A stretch of 62,765 nucleotides of DNA from Actinomycetota bacterium (GCA_005884925.1 VAYU01000024.1:105120-167884); one strand, 5' to 3'; numbered from the stretch's first letter, positions 1 to 7,692 are shown. The notes: a model not told the origin generated them from the sequence alone. Numbers and translations: made by a program.

Positions 1-186
1 GATCGCGGTCGCCGCGAGCGAAACCTCGATCGACAACCGGAGCGCCGTCGACGCGCCGACCCCCGAGAGGGCCCCGCCGAGCCGGCTCCAGGGCGCCCGG
101 ACGAAGAGGGCGAGCACCGGGAGCAGGACGAAGACCGCGCCGAGCGACGCGAGTGCCACGATCGCGAGGGGGAGTCGCGCGCGCAT
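1..186 (-). CDS. modB: Molybdate ABC transporter permease ModB, N-terminal part
   Basis: Only the first 62 codons are in the window; the gene runs off the left edge. The product would be the inner-membrane permease of a molybdate importer. Visible are a short basic start (MRARLP), a first membrane segment at about residues 5-27 rich in Ala, Val and Leu, and the start of the next segment (RLSIEVSLAATA), as usual for ModB/CysW-type permeases. The ATG at 186 comes four bases after the modA stop, so it is the next gene of the same operon. The identification leans on modA; the fragment alone would only say ABC permease. Confidence 0.8.
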   Translation of the reverse strand, partial: MRARLPLAIVALASLGAVFVLLPVLALFVRAPWSRLGGALSGVGASTALRLSIEVSLAATAI

Positions 187-190
187 GGCG

Positions 191-952
191 TCAGCCGGGA
201 CCGAACCCGAAGTCTTTCAGCGTGGCCTGGCCGGTCGGCCCGGTGACCTCATCGAGGAAGGACGTCGCCGCATCGGTCTGCGTCGAACCCGTCACGACGG
301 CGATCGGATAGGACACCACGACGTTCACCGGGGCCGGGATGGCGACCGGCCGGATGGCGTTTCCCGCCGCGACGACATCGGACGTGTAGACGATGCCCGC
401 GTCCGCCTCGCCCGATGAGACCTTGGCGACCACGCTGGCGTCGTCGTCCTCGTTCGAAACGACGTTGCGCATCGCCTCACGCAGTATCCGCGCGGAGGTG
501 AGCGCCTGGCGAGCGTAGTCGCCCACGGGGACGCCCTCGGCCGCGAGCACCAGCCGGACGCCGCTCCTCGCGAGGTCAACGATCGAAGCGATCCCCGCGG
601 GGTCATCCGGCGGCGTGATGATGACGAGCCGGTTCGTGGCGAAGTCGGTCCGGCCGGTCACCCCCGGATCGCTCTGCAAGCTGTCCATCGCGGTCCCGCT
701 GGCCGACGCGAACACATCCGCCGTCCCCTCGCTCTGGATCTGCGAGGCGAGATCCGTCGACGACCCGAAGTTGAAGCTGACGGTGATCCCGGGGTTCGCA
801 GCCGTGAAGTCGCTCCCGATCCGGTCGAAGGCGGCGGTGAGCGAGGAGGCTGCGAACACGGTCAGCGTCGATGACGCGCCCGGACCCGTGCCGTTCGCTG
901 CGCTGCATCCCACCGTGACGAGCGCGAGCACGACCAGTACCGGAGCCCGCAT
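191..952 (-). CDS. modA: Molybdate-binding lipoprotein ModA
   Basis: Extracytoplasmic binding protein that captures molybdate or tungstate and delivers it to ModB. The N-terminus is a lipoprotein signal with lipobox VTVGC (Cys at about residue 16). The mature part opens with TVFAASSLTAAF, the characteristic ModA oxyanion-binding strand and loop, followed by FNFGSSTDLASQI and ADVFASAS, both typical of the family; 253 aa is the usual length. It lies four bases after the HTH-TOBE gene and four before modB, giving a tight three-gene operon. Binding specificity between molybdate and tungstate cannot be read from the sequence. Confidence 0.93.
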   Translation of the reverse strand: MRAPVLVVLALVTVGCSAANGTGPGASSTLTVFAASSLTAAFDRIGSDFTAANPGITVSFNFGSSTDLASQIQSEGTADVFASASGTAMDSLQSDPGVTGRTDFATNRLVIITPPDDPAGIASIVDLARSGVRLVLAAEGVPVGDYARQALTSARILREAMRNVVSNEDDDASVVAKVSSGEADAGIVYTSDVVAAGNAIRPVAIPAPVNVVVSYPIAVVTGSTQTDAATSFLDEVTGPTGQATLKDFGFGPG

Positions 953-956
953 CGGT

Positions 957-1346
957 CTACGGAACCTCCACCATCACGCTCGTCGCCTTGACCGTTGCGA
1001 CCGCTTCCATCCCCGGCTTCAGCCCGAGTTCGTCGGCCGCCTCGCGGGTGATGAGGGAGACGACGCGGTGCGGGCCGGCCTGGATCTCGACGAGTGCCGA
1101 GACCTTGTCCTTCGTGACCTTGGTGATCACACCGGCGAAGGCATTGCGCCGACTCGTATGGGCGGGGGCGGCCCGGGTCGCGCGCCGTTCGGCGAGCAGG
1201 CGGGCGACCTCTTCGGCCGGGACCTCGCGTTGGCCGCCGGACGTGCGCGAGGTGCGGATCTTGCCGTCGCGCTCCCATCGTCGGAGGGTTTCGACGCGCA
1301 CGCCGAGGAGCCTCGCCGCTTCGCCGATCCGATATGTCTCGGACAT
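957..1346 (-). CDS. Helix-turn-helix/TOBE molybdenum-responsive regulator
   Basis: A 129-residue protein with a MerR/excisionase-type winged helix at the N-terminus (about residues 4-50; RIGEAARLLGVRVETLRRW) and a single TOBE (molybdopterin-binding-like) domain at the C-terminus (about 65-128; NAFAGVITKVTKDKVSALVEI). TOBE domains bind molybdate, so this probably senses molybdate and controls the modAB genes that follow it by four bases. It is not a full ModE, which has a different HTH and two TOBE domains. The ATG at 1346 sits 6 bases after a TATATT element and has no Shine-Dalgarno, pointing to a leaderless message. Confidence 0.88.
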   Translation of the reverse strand: MSETYRIGEAARLLGVRVETLRRWERDGKIRTSRTSGGQREVPAEEVARLLAERRATRAAPAHTSRRNAFAGVITKVTKDKVSALVEIQAGPHRVVSLITREAADELGLKPGMEAVATVKATSVMVEVP

Positions 1347-1352
1347 CGTCAG

Positions 1353-1358
1353 AATATA
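1353..1358 (-). promoter_or_regulatory. -10 element of a leaderless promoter for the mod operon
   Basis: TATATT read on the reverse strand, 6 bases before the ATG at 1346. With transcription starting about 6-7 bases past the -10, the mRNA would begin at or near the start codon. I see no clear -35 at 17-18 bases. Confidence 0.6.
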
Positions 1359-1472
1359 GAGCTTTCAAGCGTACAAACGCCAGAGAATACCGGCATGACG
1401 GCCCCTAAGCCTGTAGTAAACGGCGGGGGAGGCTCTAGCGTCTATCAACGACACGGTTGGGAGCCGAGCGCG

Positions 1473-1985
1473 ATGATTCGGGCGGTGGATGGCGAACTGA
1501 TCGACGATCGTTCGGGCCAAGTCGCCGAGCCGCCCCCTTCCGACCTCGACGCGCTGTTCCGCAAGGAAGGAGATGGGGTGTACCGGACGCTCTACGCGTT
1601 CACCGGCGGCCGCGCCGATGTGGCCGAGGATGCGACGGCGGAGGCGTTCGCTCGCGCCGTCGCACAGCGCGACGTCCTCCGTGATCCGCTCGCGTGGATC
1701 TATCGCGTCGCGTTCCGTGTGGCGATCGACGAGCTGCGAGCCGATCGACGCCGGGGCATACGGGTCGACGCAGCGGTGCCGCCTCCGGAGTTGGCGGGCC
1801 TGACCGATGCGCTGCGGCAGCTCTCGCCCAACCAACGCGCCGCGATCGTGCTGCGACATGTGATGGACCTCGATCCTGAGGAGATCGCCCACCGGATGGG
1901 GATCGCGCAACCGACCGTGCGTGTACATCTGCATCGAGCGAGGAAGCGGCTCCGCGAACTGCTCGGAGCGGAGGAGGTCGACTGA
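1473..1985 (+). CDS. ECF-type RNA polymerase sigma factor
   Basis: A 170-aa sigma-70 family protein of the short extracytoplasmic-function type. Region 2 covers about residues 25-90 (LFRKEGDGVYRTLYAFTG, and DPLAWIYRVAFRVAIDELR near region 2.4) and region 4 about 110-165 (LRQLSPNQRAAIVLRHVMD, then the helix-turn-helix EEIAHRMGIAQPTVRVHLHRA). The open frame extends far upstream, but this ATG is preceded by GGGAG nine bases away and starts just before region 2; an upstream ATG at 1395 is the alternative. The next gene starts one base after its stop, and encodes a membrane protein that probably acts as partner. Confidence 0.9.
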   Translation: MIRAVDGELIDDRSGQVAEPPPSDLDALFRKEGDGVYRTLYAFTGGRADVAEDATAEAFARAVAQRDVLRDPLAWIYRVAFRVAIDELRADRRRGIRVDAAVPPPELAGLTDALRQLSPNQRAAIVLRHVMDLDPEEIAHRMGIAQPTVRVHLHRARKRLRELLGAEEVD

Positions 1986-1986
1986 C

Positions 1987-2871
1987 ATGCCGGAGCGTTG
2001 GGAACGCGAGCTCGACAAGCTGTCGTTCGTGGATGCCCCGGCGTCGACGCGGGCCCGCGTCACGGCCGGCCCTCGTGGCGACGAGATGCCACCGTCACCG
2101 CGAGGCGGTCAGCGTGTCGCGGCGGGCGTGGTTGCATTCGTTGTGTTCGGCGCCGCTGCGGCTCTGGCGGCCGGTGCACTCCGGAGCCCAGCAACGACGC
2201 CTGAAGGTTCACCCGATGCCACGGCGAACGCCGTCCAGTCCACCCCGCCTTCCGGAGGACCGATCCTGACCGCTACATTGGAAGCCCCTCGCGACGGATC
2301 GATGCCGGAGCTCGTCTTGACGTACGGCGGTCGGACGGACTCGTTCCTCGCCACGGACGGGGAGTGGCCGGGCGTGCAAGGTTTCCCCCTTCCGATCCAG
2401 ATCTTCGAGGGATCGCTTGATCCGGGCGCCACGATCTCGGTCGAGAGCGACGCGCAGAGCATCGAGGCGAGGTTGCTCGTCGCGGATCAGAACCAGCGGA
2501 TGACCGGCGATCCGATACCGATCGACCTGTCGTCAGGCACAGCGACGTTGCCCAACGACGCCGGGTCCTTCCGGCTGAACCTCATCGGGACGTGGGCGCG
2601 GGGCAGCGCCGGATTCTCCGTCGGCATCACGATCGGAACACCGACCGGGGCGGCACCACCTCCGTCCGTCATCAAAGGCGTGGTCCCGGATGTGATCGGT
2701 CTCGACGAACGTGACGCGATCGTGGCGCTGAAGGAAGCCGGTTTCGTTGGTGTCGGAGTCTTCGCGCCCGCGAACGCACCGGCAGGGGTCGTGATCTCCT
2801 CCGATCCGCCGGCCGGTGCCATCGCGGACGTCCGAACGACCGTCACGTTGACTGTTTCCAACGGGCCCTAG
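1987..2871 (+). CDS. Membrane protein with C-terminal PASTA domain, possible anti-sigma partner
   Basis: A 294-aa protein with a short cytoplasmic N-terminus (about 1-40, MPERWERELDKLSFVDAP), one membrane helix at about 44-65 (VAAGVVAFVVFGAAAALAAGAL), a Thr/Pro/Gly linker, an unassigned extracellular beta-rich domain (about 85-215) and one PASTA domain at the end (about 225-294; VVPDVIGLDERDAIVALKEAGF). PASTA domains bind peptidoglycan fragments or beta-lactams. The layout next to an ECF sigma gene (one base apart) suggests a membrane-bound regulator of that sigma factor, although the cytoplasmic part has no recognisable zinc anti-sigma HxxxCxxC motif. Its stop overlaps the convergent YchF gene by four bases. 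Confidence 0.75.
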   Translation: MPERWERELDKLSFVDAPASTRARVTAGPRGDEMPPSPRGGQRVAAGVVAFVVFGAAAALAAGALRSPATTPEGSPDATANAVQSTPPSGGPILTATLEAPRDGSMPELVLTYGGRTDSFLATDGEWPGVQGFPLPIQIFEGSLDPGATISVESDAQSIEARLLVADQNQRMTGDPIPIDLSSGTATLPNDAGSFRLNLIGTWARGSAGFSVGITIGTPTGAAPPPSVIKGVVPDVIGLDERDAIVALKEAGFVGVGVFAPANAPAGVVISSDPPAGAIADVRTTVTLTVSNGP

Positions 2872-3842
2872 ACCGCGAAGCGAACGTGCAGGATGTCCCC
2901 TTCCTGCACGAGGTAGTCCTTCCCCTCGACGCGCACCTTGCCCGCGGCCTTCGCTCGCTCCATCGATCCGGCCGCGACCAGCTCGTCGTAGCCGATCACC
3001 TCAGCTCGGACGAACCCTCGTTGCAGATCGGTGTGGATCGCGCCGGCGGCCTCGGGAGCCGTAGCGCCGTGGCGGACCTCCCACGCGCGCGTCTCGTCCT
3101 CGCCCGTGGTCAGGAACGTGATCAGGTCGAGCGCGCGGTAGCAGGCCGCGATGACCGCCTCCAGCCCCGGTTCCTCAACTCCGAACTCCTCCAGGAGGGC
3201 GCGCGCTTCGTTCGCCTCCATCTCGGCGACCTCGGCCTCGATCGCGGCGTAGACGCCCACGGCATCGCCGAGCTCGCCGGGGACCGACGCGCCTTCGTCG
3301 AGGTTCGCGATCACGATCTCCGGCTTGAGCGTGAGCGGGGCGAAGCCTCGGAGCATGGCCGCGTCTTCGGGTGACAACCTCGCAGATCGGAGCGGTGTCT
3401 CGGCATCGAGCGCATCCTTCGCCGCGTGGAGCGCAGCGGCGTCGGGTCCGGGTTTTCCACGGGCCTTCTTCTCAGCCTTCTGGAGTGCAGTCTCGATCAC
3501 CGCCAGATCGGCCAGCGATAGGTCGGCTCGCACCTCCGCGAGCTCCGACGCCGGCATCGCGCCGACGCCGAAGCACCGGATGACGATCGCCAGCGCGTCG
3601 GCCTCGCGGAGCCGGGCCAGACCTTGCGCACTCGAGACGCCGCCCGGGACGTCGACGAAGCGCACCTGCGCGTAGACCGTCTTCGCCGATCGCTCCATCC
3701 GGGTGAGGACGTCGACTCGCGGATCGGGAACGGGAACCACGGCGAGGTTCGCCTGGCCGCCGTGCGACCCCGCGTGCGTGACCGCCGTGAACAGGGTCGA
3801 CTTGCCGCTGAACGGCAGCCCGACGAGCCCGATGTCCTTCAT
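2868..3842 (-). CDS. ychF: YchF/Obg-type GTPase/ATPase
   Basis: Cytoplasmic P-loop NTPase of the YchF branch, usually ATP-preferring and ribosome-associated. The G1 loop is GLPFSGKST (residues 7-15), the switch region includes FVDVPGG (about 63-69), and the C-terminal TGS-like domain is recognisable from ITFLTTGEDETRAWEVRHG onward (about 240-324), ending in YLVQEGDILHVRF. At 324 aa it is shorter than the usual 360 or so, so this is a divergent member with a reduced helical insertion. It reads towards the PASTA gene, overlapping it by four bases at the 3' ends. Confidence 0.88.
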   Translation of the reverse strand: MKDIGLVGLPFSGKSTLFTAVTHAGSHGGQANLAVVPVPDPRVDVLTRMERSAKTVYAQVRFVDVPGGVSSAQGLARLREADALAIVIRCFGVGAMPASELAEVRADLSLADLAVIETALQKAEKKARGKPGPDAAALHAAKDALDAETPLRSARLSPEDAAMLRGFAPLTLKPEIVIANLDEGASVPGELGDAVGVYAAIEAEVAEMEANEARALLEEFGVEEPGLEAVIAACYRALDLITFLTTGEDETRAWEVRHGATAPEAAGAIHTDLQRGFVRAEVIGYDELVAAGSMERAKAAGKVRVEGKDYLVQEGDILHVRFAV

Positions 3843-4092
3843 CCCTGCGCCCTCTCAGGGAGGGGCTCCGGCGATCCGGGCGTTGATGAGCTGCACCGCA
3901 CGCCGTTGGTCTGCTCCAGGTATCCGTCCAACAGTCCCAACGAACCGACTTCCGGCCCCTGCGCCGCGGTCGGAGACCGTGCCGATGTAGCTGCCAGAGA
4001 CCGGTCTGGCCGGGGCGCCGCCAGACCCGCCCCGGCCGGCGGTCTCGTTCGGGTCGATAAGAGATGGGGCGTGCGTCGAGGGGGCGCATCGT
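3843..4092 (+). other. Intergenic stretch without a supported gene
   Basis: About 250 bases between the start of the YchF gene and the Ni-SOD terminator. The open frames here have no initiation signal and no recognisable domain, and I could not fold a tRNA. It must contain the YchF promoter on the reverse strand, but no good -10/-35 pair stands out. Confidence 0.5.
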
Positions 4093-4128
4093 GCGGGCGG
4101 GCGAGGACCGACGGCCTCGCCCGCCCGC
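4093..4128 (-). terminator. Strong hairpin after sodN, probable terminator
   Basis: A perfect 14-base-pair G/C stem (GCGGGCGGGCGAGG, 4093-4106, with its complement 4115-4128) and an 8-base loop, six bases beyond the sodN stop. There is no clear U-run, as is common for high-GC actinobacteria. Confidence 0.7.
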
Positions 4129-4134
4129 GCACGT

Positions 4135-4527
4135 CTACGACTTGGTCTCCCAGAAGACCTTCGCGACTTCGTCGACGGCGTCGAGGAGCTTCTGCCCCTG
4201 CGCTGGCTCTTCGGACTTCTTGGATTCGCCGGCCAGCTTGGTGGCGTTCCAGAAGAGGTCGTGGAGGTTCGGGTGCTTCTCGAGGTGCTCGGGCTTGAAG
4301 TAGTCGGTCCAGAGCACCCAGAGGTGGTGCTTCACGAGGTCCGCGCGCTCCTCCTTGATCGTGATCGCGCGCTCCTTGAAGATCGGATCGTCCGACCCCT
4401 GATACTTCTCCTGGCAGGCCTTGACCGATTCGGCCTCGATCCGAGCTTGCGCCGGATCGTAGACGCCGCACGGAAGGTCGCAGTGCGCGTGAACGGTTCG
4501 ACGTGGTGCGAGGATGCGGTCGAGCAT
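4135..4527 (-). CDS. sodN: Nickel-containing superoxide dismutase
   Basis: 130-aa precursor of Ni-SOD, which dismutes superoxide using a mononuclear nickel centre. The nickel hook HCDLPCGVYDP is at residues 15-25: after removal of the 14-residue propeptide MLDRILAPRRTVHA the new N-terminal His1, Cys2 and Cys6 bind nickel. The rest is the usual four-helix bundle (HHLWVLWTDYFKPEHLE and DLFWNATKLAGESKKS). A good Shine-Dalgarno (GGAGGTTG) lies just before the ATG. The divergent neighbour is the processing protease, and a strong hairpin follows the stop. One of two nickel-dependent functions in the window. Confidence 0.97.
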   Translation of the reverse strand: MLDRILAPRRTVHAHCDLPCGVYDPAQARIEAESVKACQEKYQGSDDPIFKERAITIKEERADLVKHHLWVLWTDYFKPEHLEKHPNLHDLFWNATKLAGESKKSEEPAQGQKLLDAVDEVAKVFWETKS

Positions 4528-4990
4528 GGGACAACCTCCTTCTCGGGATCCCCAACCCAGGAACGAATCCTACCCCCGGGGTCGGAGAACGCCCTCGGCG
4601 TGGATCGGGCTGACGTCGCTCCTCGCCGTCGCGGGGTGGACCTTCCTACGGCACCGACCGTCACGTGTCGCGATCGAGGGACCGTCCATGGCGCCGACGC
4701 TGTTCCCGGGCGACTGGGTGATCGTGGTGGCGCAGCGGACGTACCGGCGTGGCGCTGTCGTCGTGGTCGAGCACCCCGGTCGTCCGGCCTACGAGATCAT
4801 CAAACGACTCATCGGGGTCCCTGGTGACCGTGTAGGCGAACGGCTGCTCGGTCCGGATGAGTTCTGGGTGGAAGGCGAGGGCCCGGCTTCGACGGACTCC
4901 CGTCACTTCGGCCCGGTGACGCGGGCGGAGCTCAAGGCGCGAGCGATCTTCGTCTATCGCCCCCGGGAGCGTCGCGGGGTGATCCGCTAG
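4526..4990 (+). CDS. sodX: Ni-SOD maturation protease (S26 signal-peptidase family)
   Basis: Membrane-bound serine protease of the signal peptidase I fold that removes the SodN propeptide to expose the nickel-binding His. One membrane helix at about residues 25-43 (WIGLTSLLAVAGWTFL), nucleophile Ser in EGPSMAPT (about residue 57), general-base Lys in YEIIKRLIGVPGD (about 93). 154 aa is normal for SodX. The start is uncertain: the only ATG before the membrane helix lies inside the CATG that is also the sodN start, with no Shine-Dalgarno on this strand. The divergent arrangement with sodN supports the assignment. Confidence 0.85.
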   Translation: MGQPPSRDPQPRNESYPRGRRTPSAWIGLTSLLAVAGWTFLRHRPSRVAIEGPSMAPTLFPGDWVIVVAQRTYRRGAVVVVEHPGRPAYEIIKRLIGVPGDRVGERLLGPDEFWVEGEGPASTDSRHFGPVTRAELKARAIFVYRPRERRGVIR

Positions 4991-5052
4991 GCACGCGTCG
5001 AAGGGTCCCGCCGCCGTCGATGGTTGCCGATAGGCCTCCTACGATGGTCGGC

Positions 5053-5859
5053 ATGGAACCCGCGATCCCGCCACGCCCGGATGTGCGTTCACGGTTCGAC
5101 TGGGTAGGGGTGGATCTGACCCCGCCGCCCGTTCGTCGACGACGCCCCGGCGCGGCGCTCGTCGCCACGTTCGTGGCGGCCGCGTTGGTCGCAGCGGGCA
5201 TCGCCGGCAGCGTCACCGCGACGAAGACGATCGCCCCGAAGGGCTCCAGTAGGGACTACAAGTTCCTCGCCGTGATCGGCGGCGAGCCCGTGCGATGGAA
5301 CCCGTGCCAGCCGATCCATTACACGATCGACGCCGGCGCCGCACCCGACGGGTCCGTTGACGACATCTACGAAGCTATCCGACGGGTCTCCTCCGCGACC
5401 GGGATCACCTTCGTGTACGACGGGCCGACGACCGAGATCCCGCGGCGTGACCGACCCCCCTACGAGCCCGAACGCTACGGGAACCGGTGGGCTCCGGTGG
5501 TCATCGCCTGGGTGGCGCCCGGCCAGACCGACATCCCGTTCTCGGGGAACGGGCACGCCTTCGCCGCCGTCGCCCGGCCCCTGACGGCGCCGGACGATCC
5601 GCGGCAGTTCGTGAGCGGCTGGATCGTGCTGAACGTCCAAGATCCCAATCCGCCCGGGTGGTCCGATCCCGGGGACCAGGGTCCGACCGTCCTCCACGAG
5701 CTCGGTCACATCATGGGGCTCAACCACGTCGCGTCGAAGGCGGAGCTGATGGAACCCTCCGGCGGGCTCGTCACGGACTTCGGTCCGGGTGACCGCCAGG
5801 GCCTGGCGCTCCTGGGTCGCCCTGCCGGGTGTCTGGTGGAGCCGGCGCCCGCGCCGTAG
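5053..5859 (+). CDS. Membrane-anchored matrixin-like zinc metalloprotease
   Basis: A 268-aa protein with a basic N-terminus, one membrane segment at about residues 33-55 (ALVATFVAAALVAAGIAGSV) and an extracellular metzincin-type domain. The zinc site HELGHIMGLNH is at about 215-225, matching HExxHxxGxxH, with Met in AELMEPSGG forming the expected Met-turn about a dozen residues later. The substrate is unknown. Translation from 5053 fits a TACGAT element at 5040-5045; an in-frame ATG at 5044 overlaps that element and is less likely. It lies 60 bases after sodX on the same strand but has no obvious functional link to it. Confidence 0.85.
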   Translation: MEPAIPPRPDVRSRFDWVGVDLTPPPVRRRRPGAALVATFVAAALVAAGIAGSVTATKTIAPKGSSRDYKFLAVIGGEPVRWNPCQPIHYTIDAGAAPDGSVDDIYEAIRRVSSATGITFVYDGPTTEIPRRDRPPYEPERYGNRWAPVVIAWVAPGQTDIPFSGNGHAFAAVARPLTAPDDPRQFVSGWIVLNVQDPNPPGWSDPGDQGPTVLHELGHIMGLNHVASKAELMEPSGGLVTDFGPGDRQGLALLGRPAGCLVEPAPAP

Positions 5860-5919
5860 CCGCCGCCCTTCCCCCCGTTGCCCCTCACCGCCCACGGCGG
5901 GTAGGATGTTGCACCTGCA

Positions 5920-5991
5920 ATGATTCGAACGCGCGAGATCGGCACCGTGGCGGCCATGATCCCGGACCGCATCTGCGCCTGTTCCTGCTGA
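5920..5991 (+). CDS. Putative cysteine-rich leader peptide upstream of tusA/dsrE
   Basis: A 23-codon reading frame (MIRTREIGTVAAMIPDRI then CACSC and stop). It ends with three Cys codons in the last five (TGC GCC TGT TCC TGC TGA). A TAGGAT element at 5902-5907 precedes it, 12 bases from the ATG, so the 5' leader would be very short or absent. In mycobacteria, short ORFs ending in Cys codons upstream of sulfur genes act as cysteine-responsive attenuators. Here the two following genes are TusA- and DsrE-type sulfur carriers. No codon-level comparison was possible, and a downstream ATG at 5956 would give a shorter form. Confidence 0.5.
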   Translation: MIRTREIGTVAAMIPDRICACSC

Positions 5992-6005
5992 CAACGGGAC
6001 AGCGC
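5975..6005 (+). promoter_or_regulatory. RNA hairpin overlapping the Cys codons of the leader peptide
   Basis: GCGC-c-TGTTCC (5975-5985) can pair with GGGACAGCGC (5996-6005), ten pairs with one G-T and one bulged C, around a 10-base loop holding the leader stop codon. A ribosome paused at the Cys codons would cover the 5' arm, which is the expected geometry for an attenuator. Confidence 0.4.
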
Positions 6006-6068
6006 CTCTCTTCCCGCGCCCATCTCGCACCACCCCGTCCCTCTCCACGTCTTGGAGGTTCCGCAGCC

Positions 6069-6305
6069 ATGGATGTCATCACGCGCACCGTCGATGTCAA
6101 GGGCCAGTCGTGCCCCGGGCCGCTCGTCGCCCTCGCGCGGGCGCTCAAGGAGGCCCACACGGGCGACCTCTTCGAGCTCCTCGCGACCGACCCCGGCTCC
6201 CGTTCCGACGTCCCGAGCTGGGCAGAGATCAGCGGCAACGAGCTGCTCGAGGCCGAGGTGCTCGACGACGGCAGCTTCCGGTACGTGATCCGGAGGGTGG
6301 TTTGA
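6069..6305 (+). CDS. TusA-family sulfur carrier protein
   Basis: A 78-aa SirA/TusA-fold protein that carries persulfide sulfur on a conserved Cys. The signature is GQSCPGPLVALARAL with the Cys at about residue 15 (CPxP becomes CPGP), followed by two strand-helix units and the end VIRRVV. GGAGG at 6054-6058, ten bases ahead, selects this ATG although the frame is open further upstream. The DsrE-like gene starts one base after its stop, a common pairing in sulfur-trafficking operons. Confidence 0.9.
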   Translation: MDVITRTVDVKGQSCPGPLVALARALKEAHTGDLFELLATDPGSRSDVPSWAEISGNELLEAEVLDDGSFRYVIRRVV

Positions 6306-6306
6306 C

Positions 6307-6888
6307 ATGAGCACGACGGCCACGACGGAGACGGAACTCGAGACGACCTCGCTCGCGGATCTGCTGCAGCGCGTTGAGGTGCTGGAGGCAGAGCAGGCGA
6401 AGCAGATCAAGAAGAAGAACAAGCTCACGATCATCGCGTGGGGCGGCAACCTCGATCAGATCTGGCCGACGACGATCCTCGCGACGACGGCAGCGGCCTC
6501 CGGGATGGAATCCAGCGTCTTCTTCACCTTCTGGGGCCTGTTCGCGATCGTGAAGCCCGAGGTGCGGATCACGGGCGACAACTGGATGCAGAAGATGATG
6601 TCGGTGATGAACCCCGGATCGGCGCAGAAGGCGAAACTCTCCCGCTACCACTTCGCCGGCGCGGGGCCAGCGATGTTCAAGAAGCTTGCGCAGGATCACC
6701 AGGTGGCCACGCCGGACGAGCTGATCGCGCTCGCGAACGACCTGGGTGTGCGGCTGATCCCGTGCCAGATGACGATGGACCTCCTGGGGCTCAATCGCGA
6801 CGACCTGATCGACGGTCTCGAGGAGCCGATCGGCGCGGCCACCGCGCTCGCCGAGATGCGCGACGCGGCCGTGTCGCTCTTCATCTAG
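6307..6888 (+). CDS. DsrE/DsrF-like sulfur-transfer family protein
   Basis: A 193-aa protein with an N-terminal coiled-coil-like segment (about 18-42, DLLQRVEVLEAEQAKQIKKK) and a DsrE/F/peroxiredoxin-like domain (about 43-193). Features include TIIAWGGNLDQIWPTTILAT, the hydrophobic FFTFWGLF, and the conserved Cys in LIPCQMTMDLLG (about residue 152). Homologues work with TusA or rhodanese in relaying persulfide sulfur; the direct contact with the TusA gene supports that role. The exact acceptor cannot be told. Its stop is overlapped by the end of a broken methyltransferase gene on the other strand. Confidence 0.88.
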   Translation: MSTTATTETELETTSLADLLQRVEVLEAEQAKQIKKKNKLTIIAWGGNLDQIWPTTILATTAAASGMESSVFFTFWGLFAIVKPEVRITGDNWMQKMMSVMNPGSAQKAKLSRYHFAGAGPAMFKKLAQDHQVATPDELIALANDLGVRLIPCQMTMDLLGLNRDDLIDGLEEPIGAATALAEMRDAAVSLFI

Positions 6889-7628
6889 CGCCCGGCTCTG
6901 CCCGCCGCGCGCGGATGTCCAGGCGGACGTGGTCGATCACGCCGTCGGGGAGGCGCTCGGCGGCCTGGTGCATGACGTCGTCCCGTTCCCCCGCGGGGAT
7001 CCCCCTCCAGGACCGATCCCAGGCAGATCGTCCGGAGGTACAGCTCCAGGTCTCCCCGAGGGATCGGGGTCGGCTCGTCGTGTAGCCACCACTCGATCCG
7101 ATCGAACCCGGGTCGCTCCAGCCGGCTCCGCGTCCGGTCCGGCCCCGCGAACAGCTTGTCTTCCCGGAGGTCGTAGCCGAGATCGCCGAGGACCGTCGCG
7201 AGTCGGTCCGCGTTCCCGGCCCCTCCGCATCGGGCGGCCAGCTGCGCTCCGTGCCTCAGCACACCGGCCAGGTTCGCGAACTGCCGCTCGTGATCCAGGA
7301 CCCGATGGAACGTAGCCGTCGACAGGATGGCATCGACCAGCGGGATCCGTATCGGATCCAGCAGATCGTGCACCACGAACTCCACCCGATCGTCGTCGAG
7401 GCGCGCACGAGCCTGCTCGATCATGGACGGCGATCGATCCGTCGAGCGCGACGACGGATCCGTTCGGGAGCCTCCGGAGAAGCTCCCGCGTCACCTGACC
7501 GGTCCCACATCCCGCGTCGACGACGCGCTCGCCACCGGTGAGATCCAGTCACCCACGACCCCGGTCCCCCGATGCGTCATGGGGATCGGGAGTCGGTCGT
7601 ACGCGTCGGCGTCCCAGTCGCGCGACAT
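6881..7628 (-). pseudogene. SAM-dependent methyltransferase, frameshifted
   Basis: A class I methyltransferase of about 245 aa can be assembled from three reading frames. The start MSRDWDADAYDRLPIP is at 7628; the SAM-binding motif ERVVDAGCGTGQVTRELL continues in a second frame from about 7535; MIEQARARLDDDRVEFVVHD and ILSTATFH follow in a third frame from about 7430; the end DVMHQAAERLPDGVIDHV needs another shift near 6990 in a run of C and G. At least three indels are needed, so it is either decayed or affected by sequencing errors. The substrate is unknown. It resembles ubiquinone/trans-aconitate-type small-molecule methyltransferases. Confidence 0.75.
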
Positions 7629-7692
7629 GGCCGGCTGAGGCTACCGCGACGCCGCTTCGGGAGCCGCGCCGTCGAAGCACGACCGGTCGTTC

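Noticed and set aside
615-1472. Long open frame in front of the sigma factor, antisense to modA and the TOBE regulator
   Set aside because: The reverse-strand genes there have clear domains; the forward translation has none. The open frame is a high-GC artefact, so the sigma gene was started at 1473.
3843-4092. Possible RNA gene or small protein between ychF and sodN
   Set aside because: No tRNA cloverleaf, no known RNA core and no initiation signal; frames give Arg/Pro-rich nonsense.
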